Positions 1-11,391 of a DNA stretch of 64,000 nucleotides are shown piece after piece. Position 1 is the first letter of the stretch; the number at the start of each line of letters is the position of its first letter. The position numbers were made by a program, and so were the translations under genes. The notes under the pieces are model-generated. The model saw nothing but the letters and a program-made list of their open reading frames with translations. It was not told where the DNA came from and searched no databases. The stretch is from contig CM073592.1 of the NCBI GenBank assembly GCA_037074705.1, positions 53,180,129 through 53,244,128 on the forward strand, written 5' to 3'. The stretch comes from Zhengitettix transpicula (lineage: Eukaryota; Arthropoda; Insecta; Orthoptera; Tetrigidae).

Positions 1-924
1 GAACTTCTTGGAAAAAATACACTTCTAATTGCCTTATATCGATATAAGTTGTAATAGACGTGTATGGCAATTGATAATAATCGATTAGACTTTAAATGTT
101 GATAGTTGTAAGCTTAAATAAAACCTATTTTGACGGTCACTTGTTTACATTCAATATATTTTATCGGTTGCTTTTGGCAACTCACGTGCCATGATCATCC
201 TAAGAAATTTAAAATATAAAAACTGAAAACAATTTTAAAATCATTCGTACAGTGTACAAACAAGTAAATTTAAATAAGCGACCGGAAAAATATTTTTTAT
301 TTAATCTTCCAATTATCGACTCTAAATCTCGATAATTATCGAGATTTTAAGTTATGTCAGTTCTAATTCAAATTTAAATAATTTTAAAATTATTAATTTG
401 TTTATCTCATTAAAATTGGCGACTGATGAAAATATTAGGGTTAGTAAAAAAACAACTTGTTATATATTCAATTACTTACGCAAAATCTGTGACTAATACT
501 GTATCCTCATATGAAGTCTGACAGAGAATAAATCTATCCCTCTATATGGCAGAGAATAATTAACAAGTGATTTTAGTGTTAGTTGGACTAGTACGTCAGG
601 AGAATACGAACGGAGCGAGCATTAGATATGTGAAATATAATATAGCCGGGATTAAGCCGAGCATGTCCGCTCAACATCCCCTACTATGTAACGTTGTACA
701 GGGATTAATGTATAAAGTACACAAGTAATTTTACATATGAGATCATACAACTGAAATTGCTGGTAATGGACAGTCTGTCAGATGGCTGCAAATTGGAGCA
801 GAAGAAAAGCCAATGAGTTACACAAAAATATTTTAAAAGCTATTGGAATGTTCGTGATCGTTTCTCGATGTTGCTATTTCTGTAGGGTACATTAAAATAA
901 ATGTTTCTCTCATTGAGCTGACCC
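1..924. other. AT-rich sequence without recognisable features
   Basis: The sequence is AT-rich and dominated by short runs of A and T. No reading frame of useful length, no RNA fold and no repeat shared with the rest of the window was noticed. Confidence 0.6.
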
Positions 925-1250
925 TGTTGTTCACGGCGGAAGCGCAGTGTTTGACTTGGCCTGCGCTTGTAGTGGATTTTTGCGGCGACGCCGGGTCATG
1001 GCGCTTCTATCGACCCAAACGTCTTTTGTCATCTGGCAGGCGCCGAGACCCTCCCCCAACCCTCCCCCGCACTTCCAGAGGCTCGTTATGTCACTGCCAC
1101 CCTGCGCCACCAGACGCATCTCTCTCCACCTGGACCGCCGCGTGAGACTGATTCAGCGGTTTCCATTCACAGGAGTCCCTCAGGTCGCCAAAGTTTGTTG
1201 TGGTCCCGCAGCATCAGAAAAGGATTCACAATGACGGAGTATTGAAATCA
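925..1250. promoter_or_regulatory. GC-rich complex island, candidate regulatory element
   Basis: A sharp rise in GC and sequence complexity stands out from AT-rich flanks. It holds E-box-like words (CATCTG, CACCTG), GGCGCC and CpG-containing stretches. Three overlapping frames are open over 60-95 codons on both strands. This is expected in GC-rich DNA with few stop codons, and none shows a domain, a signal peptide or good splice sites. It is not shared with any other part of the window, so it does not look like one of the repeats here. A regulatory role is inferred; an unrecognised exon remains possible. Confidence 0.35.
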
Positions 1251-1333
1251 TCACAAAAGCATCTTCAGAAGAAACCCCTCCTAAATCTGCTTTTGCAACT
1301 TTACTCAGTAGTACGTTCTTGCAGAATACACGG

Positions 1334-1335
<2 letters not shown>

Positions 1336-1382
<47 letters not shown>
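1336..1382. repeat. (AT)n microsatellite
   Basis: Uninterrupted AT dinucleotides over about 47 bases. Confidence 0.95.
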
Positions 1383-1386
<4 letters not shown>

Positions 1387-2133
1387 CTTTTATGTCAGAA
1401 ACTTTTTCCACAGAGACATAAAATAATGGTATAGCTAAACTCACTCGTGCAGATTCAACCGTAACTTTCTTTAAATAAAATTTCTGTCCTAAATAATCAT
1501 AATTGTCAAAAATTAGGCTTTACTAATAATTTAAAAAAAAATATTCAGATTATTTACACACAGATTTGCCGAAGCTATATTGTAATTTAATATGGTATTT
1601 ATATCCCATTGAATGAAACAAAATATTTTAATCGCTGTATTTTCTTAAAATACAAGATTTCTTAAAAGATCGTCATGCCTTGGGAACATTTTTCAAAAAT
1701 TATTTATTATAATAAATTAATGTCACAATTTATATTGTATATATAAAACCTCAAACGTGAAGGCTCGAATAAAATTTGAAGTATATAAATGTCTCAATAA
1801 ACATGCTGCTACAGGAAATCTTTATCTCAGCCTCAAAAATAATTGACAGAAAATATATACTACTTACCTTCAAATTCTGATTATGATTGTCAAACTAAAT
1901 GTGAAACATCAAACATCATAATTTCGTGTGTTGAATATGTACTTATCCGGCGCACTTTAACATGAACTCTTCGTCACAAAAATTGATCGCCCCTGACCGA
2001 ATGGAGCGTGCAACACATTTTATATTCCGTTTTAGTAGTCGACTACGATTCGCTACGATAAAAAATTGCTTTCCCGTTAAAACAAGTATGTTGCTATTTT
2101 CATTTACGGAATTAGAATATGAACTTGGTTGTG
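1383..2133. other. AT-rich sequence, nothing recognised
   Basis: No feature recognised. An open frame of 117 codons beginning at 1962 runs across the start of the repeat copy that follows and has no recognisable domain, so it was not called as a gene. Confidence 0.5.
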
Positions 2134-2575
2134 TTACTAACAGGCTGCCCGGTGTTGCCTTGGCTGTCATATTTAAACTCAGTGATATCCATAATCTTGT
2201 ATTCGACTCCAATCTCGATTTTTTGCGTTATTCTTTTGTAAAAACCCTCCACCCCATCCCTAAGTGTGCTCTCCAATGTCAAAAGGGGTTGAAATTGAAC
2301 AAAAAAAACATCTAGAAAAACACTATCAATCTCACTGAACCCCAAATAATATTTAACCGACGCAAATATCGGTCGTTTCAGGATGTTCGAAAATTTTTAC
2401 CTCCGTCCAACCTCCCTCTTGGGGAGGAAGACGTGACTTACCCCTTCAGTGATTATTTCCGGTTCAAAAGGAACACTAGTACGAAATTTGGTCAAATTTT
2501 CTCCATGAGTGTAGATTTGTATGCGGAAGATACATACACACTAACGAAGGGTCTATTTTATTCATTAAAAGAGGA
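2134..2575 (+). repeat. Diverged interspersed repeat, copy 1 (partner at 19601-20030)
   Basis: This stretch aligns along its length with 19601-20030 in the same orientation. Shared blocks in the same order are GTTGCCTTGG, a run reading CCCTCCACCCCA, CGCAAATATCGG, a GGGG-rich block, GAAATTTGGT or a close variant followed by CAAATTTTCTCCA, and AACGAAGG near the end. The two copies differ by many substitutions and small indels, so the insertions are old. The class is unknown. No reading frame is kept in common. Confidence 0.75.
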
Positions 2576-4130
2576 TATGTGGAGGTCAAAAACATAAAAT
2601 GAATAATAAACTGAAATCCAACTATTAAATATTTATTAAAACAACTTGATAGCACACAAGTATAAGTTTTGATTCGGTCGGACGAGCATAAAGATTAAGA
2701 TTAAGAGTCTCTGTACAGAAGTTTGTTATTTTATATCCGTTACTACGCAACGCTATGATGACGTCATTTGCGATGTAATATTTCAGAATCATTTGCGTTT
2801 TCTCTTTGACTGACAGTAGCCACAGATATATTGTAAAAACATCAATATATGTTAATAACTCTATGTAAATGAAGACTATATATATTAATGTAGCAAATGG
2901 AATCGTAAATGTTTGCTTACGCGACCCTAAATAAAGCATAATAATAATAAAATATATATTCGAATAATAAATAACTAAAAATTAGTAAATCTTACAACCA
3001 TAATAATTTAACCAATATTGCAACTGTGTGCTAAAAGTTTAACTCACACCTAACCGGTTGCAGGGTTTTAGATAACTTGTTGACGGGTCAAGTCGATCCA
3101 CAGAATTCCTTTTTCTTTCAAGTTCTCTGATCCTGACTGTGACTTTGGGAAGGATTTTAATTTCCCTTTTCAGGATAAGATCGATTTTCAAATTTCAGTT
3201 TTTATGCTTCATTTTCTACACACGTTTCTGTCTGGTTCAATTTCCTTTTAAAATGGTTAAGGTAAGCTTAAACTGTATAATGTTTACTAATAGAAATGTA
3301 CAAAAGTAAAACAAAAATAGATATCAACTAATATATACATAACAATATTTCTTAAAAGAAATATTAAAATATTTGGTAACCTAAAAAGACGTTATGAAAG
3401 GTGACACACTTACTGAAAAATGTATTAAATTTCAACAAAATTCCCTCGTTTGTGAAAGGAAAACTGACTTTTTGAGTCGTGCTTTAAATTGACTTTCAGA
3501 TATTTCCATCAGTTTCAGAAACGAGACTTCAGCATCAGCTTTTTCTTTCTCTGAGTAATTTTGTTATTTTACGTTGCCTCGTCCTACCTTAATTTAATTC
3601 CAACAGAAAATTTATAGCGTTATGCCTTTCGAAACGAGCGCTGAGCGTAATACGTCTTACACCGTTTTCCCGACCTATCTGCAAAAACATTCTCGTCCCC
3701 ACGACCAGGCTCTTTAAGAAAATATTTTAAATATATTCTATACTCTTCTCAAATATTTTTTGTCTGTGAATGATATTAACATAATTGTACCTTTTTTAGG
3801 ACGTTTTAGAGCTTGTGACCTGAAATTAATTTTATGAAAAAAAATTATTCTCAAGAGAATCCCACCACATTTTTGTATTACTTTTTTTTTCTAAAGCTAT
3901 TTTAGTTATTTCTATAACGGTACTGCTTCTTCGCTAAGATCATTTTGCAAGAATAGGTCCCTCAAAAAAAATTATTATTTTCTTCAAGATTGTTTTTATC
4001 GATTCTTTCTTCCAAAAAAGATACGTACATTGAATATCCAGTTTTATGTTAATTTATAATTCACATTTACCTGCTTTGTTAACATAATTTATACAGGAAA
4101 TGAGTAAATTCACAATACCGTTATATTTAT
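2576..4130. other. AT-rich sequence, nothing recognised
   Basis: Mostly A/T with short homopolymer runs. The 104-codon minus frame at 2939-2625 has low-complexity hydrophobic content and no recognisable motif; it is treated as chance. Confidence 0.5.
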
Positions 4131-4430
4131 ATGTCCATCATTTTTACGTTGCAAACACCAGACTATCGGGTCCCGGCTTTTGTATTGAAGTCTTGTGGGC
4201 GTTTGAAGAGAAGTAGGATCCACTTTCCCATCGCCACGTTAATAGCTGCGTATAAGCTGGCTTCCCCCTCAGCTCCAATATCCTCTCCTATTTGCTATGT
4301 CGCAGCGTTTCGGCAATTCCAAACAGATTAAACGCCTAATGATAGTCAGATCACCCCACTGCGTATGGCGCCTCTAGTGGCAGGAACTGACGAGTCTCCA
4401 CTGTCTATAGACTTGAGTATTTCCGGGGTT
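4131..4430. other. Moderately GC-rich unique segment
   Basis: Composition is more balanced than the flanks. It includes a GGGTCCCGGC block and a TCGCAGCGTTTCGG block. A 66-codon frame on the plus strand shows no known domain. It could be a weak regulatory island or an old repeat; I cannot decide between them. Confidence 0.25.
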
Positions 4431-5568
4431 ATTACAGCTAATATTGAACCAAAAAAATTTTTTTTTAAGGATGATAGCTTCCTGCCTACAAAGAACTCGC
4501 GATAATGATTGATGCACGTAGCTTTCAAGGTTTATAATATGTGAAAAATGGCCTTATGATGTTAATAATGTTTCTACAGAAGAAAATTGAATTCAATATT
4601 TATATCAACCTCAATAAAGTGTAGAGACAATAACATATTAGTCATTAATGTATGAATGCACCCGTAACTCCTTCCATTCAAGATGTATATCAAGAAATTG
4701 TTGATAATGATTGTTATTAGGTGAGAGTTCAAATTAATAAAACAAAAAAACTTATGTGTTTTGTGACTAATTACACATAAATATATTAATATTACTTCTC
4801 AGAGTCTATAGGGTTTAAAATTCTAATCTCTTGTGACAAGAATTCAGCAAGGAATGTGTGTTCGGCAATTAATTAAATAAGGACAGTAATACTTTAGTGA
4901 AATATATATGAAGTAAGAAGCAAAAATATTCGAAACCAACTAAGACGGGATGAAGAAAAAACAAACAAATTTCTAATCGAAACTAATATTTTCTGCTATA
5001 ATTTCAATTGCGATAATTATTATGAGTAGAGAAATGACATGATCATAAATAATAAAGGAAAAATATAATTATTGGAAATAGCCAAAAATCATTATTTATT
5101 TATAACATTAACATTCGCAAGTGACTTAAATACAGAACGTTTCTGACATTCATACTTCCGAAGTTATAATGGTTTTAGTAATAAATTAAAATGACAGACA
5201 ACATTTAACATACAGTAAAATCAAATTCAAAACAGATCTACCATTTTTTTTTCTTAACAGTTTCCTCTATTCATTTAATTAATTTCCTGAGTTGCATTAC
5301 GTAAAAATCTACCCTTTTATATTTCGCACGCAAAGGATAATAGTTTCATTTTTAAGTTGTAGTTCATAAGTTTAGTAAACCGTTGGGGGTTTAGACCCAA
5401 TCATGACTCATTAGATAATTTTGAAGTTCATATTCTCGATAGGGATATATGACCTAATATTTCCCAGTGAAATAAGATTAATAACTGCAATTTGGAGGCA
5501 CTACGTAGTAATAAAAGCATTATTATGATGATCACATATCATGTAATACCTCAAACATGCCACAATTG
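4431..5568. other. AT-rich sequence, nothing recognised
   Basis: No repeat, RNA or coding signal was noticed across this stretch. Confidence 0.5.
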
Positions 5569-6095
5569 TTTTTAGAGTAACACGCTACATGAGGGTAATC
5601 TACGTGGTGGCAACTCCCCTTTAATAGAGATTTGAAATGGGGGATGCGGAAGGATAAAGGAAGGTAGTCAAGTATTAACTAGGGCCCCCGGCCTGTAGTT
5701 TGAGGATACTGCCCGGTATTCGCCTATAATTGATGCAGGACAAAACCCTAGAAAATGTGCATCAGGTAGGTCTGACATTGGGTACTTGTCCCACGCTCTT
5801 CTGCTGACAGGAGAGGAGTTTTCTGTGGGGACGCAGCATTCCTTTCTCTGTGTCTCGACCACTTTAAGAGGCAGCTGGCCGACTATTCCAATAGGAATAG
5901 CGGCAACTCTTACCGTATGCCCAAGGTCTGCGACCCCGAAACATACACCTCCCAAAACCTCGGCTTATTGGAACCTTAGTTCAAAAGCAGAGAGAGAAGA
6001 AGGCATCATCAAATGCTGGCCTTCTCTCCGTCTCCCGTAAAAGGTTCTGCGAGAGCCAACAGGTCCCACCGGTTTGTTGTTCCCTCCATTGGCAC
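5569..6095 (-). mobile_element. Poly-A non-LTR element (family 1), near full length
   Basis: Copy of the most common repeat in the window, with the sense (poly-A) strand on minus: the plus strand starts with a T-run (5569-5573) followed by the AGRGTAACA-type end. Family hallmarks are present in order: GGCAACTCCCCTTTAATAG, a GGGGGATGCGGAAG block, the AGGGCCCCCGG block, GGTAGGTC, GTGGGGACGCAGCATTCC, GGCAGCTGGCCGACTATTCC and CCCAAGGTCTG. The 84-codon plus-strand frame at 5786-6040 is antisense to the element and is not a gene. The 5' boundary near 6095 is approximate, because the element is followed directly by a partial second copy. Confidence 0.85.
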
Positions 6096-6107
6096 AAGAA
6101 GGTGTAG

Positions 6108-6253
6108 TCAGGCTATATATAGGGTAATTAGCATACTGGCAACTCCCCTCTTATAGCATAGGAAAGGGATTTGAATGGGGGATCCAGAAAGATAGTCAAG
6201 GGTTAGCTACAGTCCCCGGGTTATAGTTTAACGATCCTACCTGGCAATTCGCT
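6108..6253 (-). mobile_element. Family 1 element, 5'-truncated 3' fragment
   Basis: It repeats the 3' end of family 1: CAGGCTA, GGGTAATTAGC, GGCAACTCCCC, ATAGCATAGGAAAGGGATTTG, GGGGGAT, the CCCCGGG block and GATCCTACC. It stops after about 145 bases. It has the same orientation as the neighbouring copy at 5569-6095, so the pair is tandem. No poly-T remains at its 3' side. Confidence 0.8.
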
Positions 6254-6559
6254 TTTTCAGCGAATATTTACAGTGAAATAATATATTTACACCTGAAAGG
6301 TATCTCTGAATTAGCAAGAAAAATTTTAATAAAGAATATCGACAGAGTTCCAACCAGTCTATTTTGTTTCTTCTTACATGGTTTAAGTGACTGGTTTGAC
6401 TTATGGACTGGCATTCTGATGTAAAGTTAAAAAACATTTTTTATTAGAAAGACAAAAATTAAGTTTATAATTATTTTTATAGTGTTATTGTTCTTATGAG
6501 CGATTAAATAATGTTCTATGAGATTGTACCTGTAATCTTATCCTTAAAGGGTGTTAATA
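6254..6559. other. AT-rich spacer
   Basis: No recognisable feature. Confidence 0.5.
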
Positions 6560-7200
6560 TTCTCCATCCATATAGAATGGAACGACGCAGTGATTTCGTC
6601 ACTTTGAGAACTATTAGGGAGCAGAAGCGACTGCAGCCGAGCTTCCGCAAAAGTCTTCACTGGAATAATTCAGTTTACTGGCACAGAAAGCCGCAGCTGC
6701 GCGCGCCGAGAAATCAGAGTTGAACAACTCATTACGGAGGCAGGTGTTAATGGAATTTACCCCAATCTCGGGTCTCGCTCACGCAATCCAGCCGCAGTGC
6801 ACCTCCGAGGGCCGCGATCGCACGCGCTCACGCACGCACGCACTTTCATTAACCCCTCGCACCACCGTGGCTGACAAGTCTGCCAGGGAAGGTTGCCCTC
6901 AGCACCGAAACCTCGGTTTTAATTAAACCTGATGAGATCTGTGTGTGCTTGAAGCGGTGGAAATAAATACGGCAAGGAGATTGCGGCGGTAAACCTGGCA
7001 CCTTCCTCCAGAGCTGATTTCTCTCCGTCGTCGCCAACTTTAAAAACTCATTTCCTCGCACGTTTCCATTATTCCGCCCTGCGGGGAATGTCTTTGGGTT
7101 TATGAATTTATGGAACCGAATGGGCTGCGAAGTTCACTCTGCATATAACTTGGCCCTATTACATATTACCTGTGCCCTACGAAAGTGAAGATTTTGCTGA
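6560..7200. promoter_or_regulatory. Large GC-rich complex island, candidate regulatory element
   Basis: One of the longest high-complexity islands. It is rich in CpG (CAGCTGCGCGCGCCG, CCGCGATCGCACGCG, a CACGCACGCACGCAC run) and also has AT-core words such as TTTTAATTAAACC and CAACTCATTACGG. Several open frames of about 70 codons overlap on both strands, but none shows a protein family signature. It is unlike the repeats in the window. The mix of CpG-rich blocks and homeodomain-like cores suggests a promoter or enhancer; this is inference only. Confidence 0.4.
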
Positions 7201-9687
7201 AACAATCGTCGAGCACACAAGGCTATGGTGTTATATTATACGCGAACTTAATAACTGGTATAAAATTAAATATAAGTAATCTAACTACCATTAAACACTG
7301 TGTTTAAATTTCTACACAATTGTCTAATTACTCAAAGCTCTGATTAATTTCAAGGGCATCTCATTTAATTTTCTAAAAAATATTTAGACGTCTTGATAGA
7401 ATTAAACCGAAAACTCATATTTACTGAATAATTCACTTTTATAATGGATTTGATTTTAGTCTTTAAATCATCACTCCGATTCGTGGTAAAGAACAGCTGA
7501 AAATAATTCTACATTAAAAAGAGACAAATACTAAGGTCCTCCTTATACAATCTTGTGTCGAAAAATCCAGTCGTTTTCATCACGATTGCGATCATTATCA
7601 AATTTAAAATCGATGAAGAAAAAGTTTTTGGTTGAGCAACGAGCGACATTTCCCCATTCACCTGTTGATAACCCGATTGAGCCCATTACGGATAGTTTCA
7701 TGTGCAGATTTGCATTTTGTTTGCCACATTTATTCCAAATCAATACAGTGACATGCTGAATGTTGACGTCAGTAGTGGAAGTGGCTGAACGTTCTGATCT
7801 TTCCTAGTAATAAATATTGTTGGAGCAGTTTTATTCTGCCGAAAGTTTTCTACTGATTTCAGTTCCTGGTACAATTCTTTGTGTAACAAATATTACGGAA
7901 CGCCATTATTCTGTGACGCAAACGTTCAGTGGACCAGCCATTTTTACTTCGAAGAAGAATAGAAGTAACTGAAAAGATAACGCTATGAAAATGGTACCAT
8001 ATATCAGGTAGCAAGTACAGCAGATTTTACTACGAATAGTACAAAAGTGCGCTGCTTCTTCATTTACGAATATTTTCCCTGTTCAGAGGAGTAAAAGAAC
8101 ATAATTTTATTGCTAGTAAAATGGTTTCCGATTTCCTTGTAAATTAGAATATTTTTAGTACATCTATCATTTGATTAGAGTTTAAGCCAATGTAATACTG
8201 AAAATCAAAGGTATTTTCCAAGTGCGGTCGAAAATTCGAGACACAAATTAAAATAAAATTATCATTTCAATATTTCAATAGGTAACTAAATATGGAAGTA
8301 TCCAGAAAAATATCTTCAATTCACTTAAGTCTTTAATTGTTGAAAGGAGCCAACATAATAAACTCTCGCAGTCTTTTCAAACCGGAGACCAAAAAGCATT
8401 AAAATTACTTTTACGTAATGACGTAAATATTTGAGACATGAAATTTACTATATTGACGCATCGCTCATTATTATCACGAATTATACTATTGTATTCTAAA
8501 ATAAAAATTCATTGAGAGACGTTACCTTAATTATAGGTTTACTGGAATAGAACTTAGTTACCAACAATGAGCAATGGAAATAAAATAAAAATAATATTTT
8601 ACATTTGATTGAAAAATTATATTAATTTACGTGAAACGCCAAATATATATTTTTTTCTTCCAAAATTCAATTAAGAAACTAAATTAAATTTTTCTACTAA
8701 ATATATTTTGTTAACATTAACGTGAAATTAAATTAAATGAATGATGACGACTGCATTATGAGGTTCACGATATATCATTGGTTAATCAGATTTTAAACCC
8801 GACTCCCATACTTCAGAATAATTATATCAATTTTCTCCAGAAGTAAGACTAACTACAATGAATACCTGCATAGGAGGATTGTTGGACGGAGAAAATACAA
8901 GTCATAACATTAACTATCTGCGATCGGTGTTAATTTAGCATCTTATCCAGAACGCATTATTGATATTACCCACTGGAGTAATCGTCTTTAAGTTAAAAAA
9001 GATCATATTTATTTGATTTTCTATGCATGTTATGGCAATTTCAGAACTTTAAGTTCGGCCAATCACATATCGACTCCCTCCACAATATAAGGCCACACAC
9101 TCACTGTCCATAATTTTTAATTATGCCTCTGAAATAAAACGACTCTGTCATCTAACGAAGTGGAGTTAATTTTGTACAAGTGTATGACAATTCACATGTT
9201 ATTTCACATTTTACTTGAGTAATTACTTAATTAAAATGGAGTGCACTGGCCCTGTGAAAGTAATTGTTTACAAAAATCTGTTGATGTATCTGAACATTCA
9301 GTAAGTATATTCATATTCAAAATTTATGCAACTCTGAAAATACACTGCAGATATTTTAAGGATTGAAAATAGATTTTTAAATATCTTCGTTAATTTACGA
9401 AATGTACGTTTACAGCAAATCGGGTCATCTCTTTAGCACATCACTAGTATTTCATTGAACAAATTTATGAATTCCATCAAGATTATAATTTTTTTTTACC
9501 AAATTAAATTGGCATATAAAAATTATCTTAGCTTCCTTTTCTTGATCTGTGACATAACACATACAGTTATATGTAAAAACCGTTATGTAAAGTCCGTTAT
9601 ACTGGCGATGGTGTTGCTTTCCTCAAATGTTGGCGTAGATTCTTTCAGTCTATTAACTAAAAGATACTTTATAAGCCCACTCTGATT
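7201..9687. other. AT-rich sequence, nothing recognised
   Basis: Long gene-free stretch. Short frames (66-76 codons) around 7543-7759 and 9455-9685 have no recognisable content. No repeat shared with other parts of the window was noticed. Confidence 0.5.
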
Positions 9688-9704
9688 TATCTTCGGAAAT
9701 AATT
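9688..9704. repeat. Target-site-like direct repeat, left junction of the family 1 dimer
   Basis: TATCTTCGGAAATAATT lies directly before the first element of the dimer. Close variants occur between the two elements (10275-10288) and after the second (10776-10788). Confidence 0.65.
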
Positions 9705-10274
9705 GGTCTGCGAGGGCTATTCTCTCACAGGCAATACCTGCGAGGGATGTTCTCTCGCAGGCATAACCTTGTAGGAGAGATACGAAGGGGATCCCTTTGG
9801 GGATGCCTTTTCCTCTCCGATTTTTAACTAAGGTTACCACAAGCCGAGACACCTAGGCCTGTTCAGAGAGGTGTATGTTCCGGGGTCACAAAGCTTGGGC
9901 ATACGGTAAGAGTTGTCCGCTATTCCCATTAGAATAGTCGGCCAGCTGCCTCCTAAACTAGCACGGAGAAGGGAATACTGCGTCCCCACAGCAAACTCCT
10001 CTCCCGCCATCGGAAGGGCGTGGGACAAGACCCCAATGCCCGACCTACCTTATGCAGATTTTTCTAGGGTTTTCCTTGCATTACGTTTAGTCGAATGCCG
10101 GGTAGGATCCTTAAACTATAGCCCGGGGGCCCTAGTTAACTATTGGCTACCTTCCTCTACCCTTCCGCATACCCCCTTTCAAATCCTTTCCTATGCTATT
10201 AAAGGGGAGTTGCCCAACGTGGATTACCCTCATGTAGCCTGTTGCCCTAAAAAATAAAAAATAAATTAAATAAA
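9705..10274 (+). mobile_element. Family 1 non-LTR element, first unit of a dimer, apparently full length
   Basis: Sense strand is plus: the element ends in CCCTAAAAAATAAAAAATAA (A-rich tail about 10248-10274). The 5' end carries two imperfect palindromic units built on CTGCGAGGG...TTCTCTCGCAGG, also present in the copy at 60239 but missing from shorter copies, so this copy probably defines the complete element (about 545 bp plus tail). The internal family blocks are all present. Both strands contain frames of 64-114 codons that are shared by other copies by descent. None looks like a reverse transcriptase or other enzyme, so the element looks non-autonomous. Confidence 0.85.
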
Positions 10275-10288
10275 TATCTTCGGGAATT
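10275..10288. repeat. Target-site-like direct repeat between the two dimer units
   Basis: TATCTTCGGGAATT, matching the left-junction sequence at 9688 apart from a small change. Confidence 0.6.
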
Positions 10289-10775
10289 CCTACGCAGGTG
10301 AACCTTTTGGAGAGACGGAGAGGGCAACCTTAGGAGATGAATTTTCCTCTCACCGTTTTGGAAGTAAGGTTTCCACAAGCCGAGGCACCTCGGCCTCTTT
10401 TGAGGGGTGCAAGTTCCGGGGTCGCAGATAACTGTAAGAGTTATCATCGGTTCCCATTGGAACAGTCGGCAAGCTACCTCCTAAACTGGTCGAGGCACGG
10501 AGAAGGGAATGCTGCGACCCCACAGCAAACCCCTCTCCCGCCTTCTGAAGGGCGTGTGTTCAAACTACCTGATTCAGGTTTTCTAGGGTTTGTTCTGCAT
10601 CACTTTTAGGCAAATGTCGGGTAGGATCTTTAAATTATAGCCCGGGGACCCTAGTTAACCCTTGGGTAACTTCTTCTACCCTTCCGCATCTGCACTTTCA
10701 AATCCCTTATTATGTTATTAAAGGGAAGTTGCCACCATGTTGATAAACCTCATGTAGCCTGTACCCCTAAAAAAA
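10289..10775 (+). mobile_element. Family 1 non-LTR element, second unit of the dimer, 5' shortened
   Basis: It has the same orientation as the first unit and ends CCCCTAAAAAAAA. It starts inside the 5' palindromic region (only TACGCAGGTGAACC remains), so it is slightly 5' truncated. It differs from the first unit by many substitutions, including in the AGTCGGCAAGC block. The two units are therefore not a recent tandem duplication of identical sequence. Confidence 0.85.
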
Positions 10776-10788
10776 ATCTTTCGAAATA
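10776..10788. repeat. Target-site-like direct repeat, right junction of the dimer
   Basis: ATCTTTCGAAATA directly after the poly-A of the second unit resembles the left and middle junction repeats. Confidence 0.55.
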
Positions 10789-11216
10789 GTATCTGAAAAA
10801 AATATGCAACTGTAAATTCATATAACTTAATAATTTTTTTTTCCTTTGATGCATACACAGGGAATATAGGGCAAGTTGTAGAAGTGTTACCACGTTCATT
10901 TTATGGAATATAAAGTAATTAACTCAATAGAGTTTATGGGCCATAATAAAAATTAATTTTTTGTAAGCTAAATGAGTAACGTGTTAAATAAATACGTTTT
11001 TAATAATAATGAAAATAGAAAAATACAAAAAAAAGAAGTAGTGATATCATTTTTTCTCATTATTAATTTTCAAATCCGACCTATATTTTTCATCTCATCT
11101 ACTTTTTCCGAGGGAAACTAAGTTGATATGAAGCTAGTCTTTATAAACAGAAAATTGACGTGGCTACCGTAGAGAGCATAAGGTTATTATAGTATCTTCC
11201 CACACGAAACTTTAGC
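10789..11216. other. AT-rich spacer
   Basis: Nothing recognised. Confidence 0.5.
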
Positions 11217-11391
11217 CGACCTCCTGTGGTGCAGTGGTCAGAAGTCCATGATTAGAATCCCAGAAAGGACATGGTTGTAGTATGTGTATTTCCATACTCT
11301 AAATTATTTCGCCGGAAAAGTAAAATGTAAGAGAGTACAAAACCTCTATTGACATTAGCAGTAGATGTGACTATAAATAAAAGGAAAATAT
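11217..11391 (+). mobile_element. Degenerate tRNA-derived SINE
   Basis: A near-perfect RNA polymerase III A box, TGGTGCAGTGG, lies at 11227-11237. It is followed at 11250-11261 by a decayed B-box-like GATTAGAATCCC and then AGAAAGGACATGG. The A-to-B spacing is far shorter than in a tRNA, so the anticodon region is deleted. The part after the B box resembles 27120-27145 (GAATCCCGAAAGGGCATGG), which points to the same SINE family. It ends in a weakly A-rich region near 11391. Confidence 0.6.

Noticed and set aside
1200..1421. 73-codon frame containing a YIYIYI run
   Set aside because: The run is the (AT)n microsatellite read in frame; no other support.
2625..2939. 104-codon minus frame
   Set aside because: Hydrophobic, low-complexity translation of AT-rich DNA without motif.
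9583..10609. Several frames of 64-114 codons
   Set aside because: All lie in or across the family 1 dimer and recur by descent in other copies.
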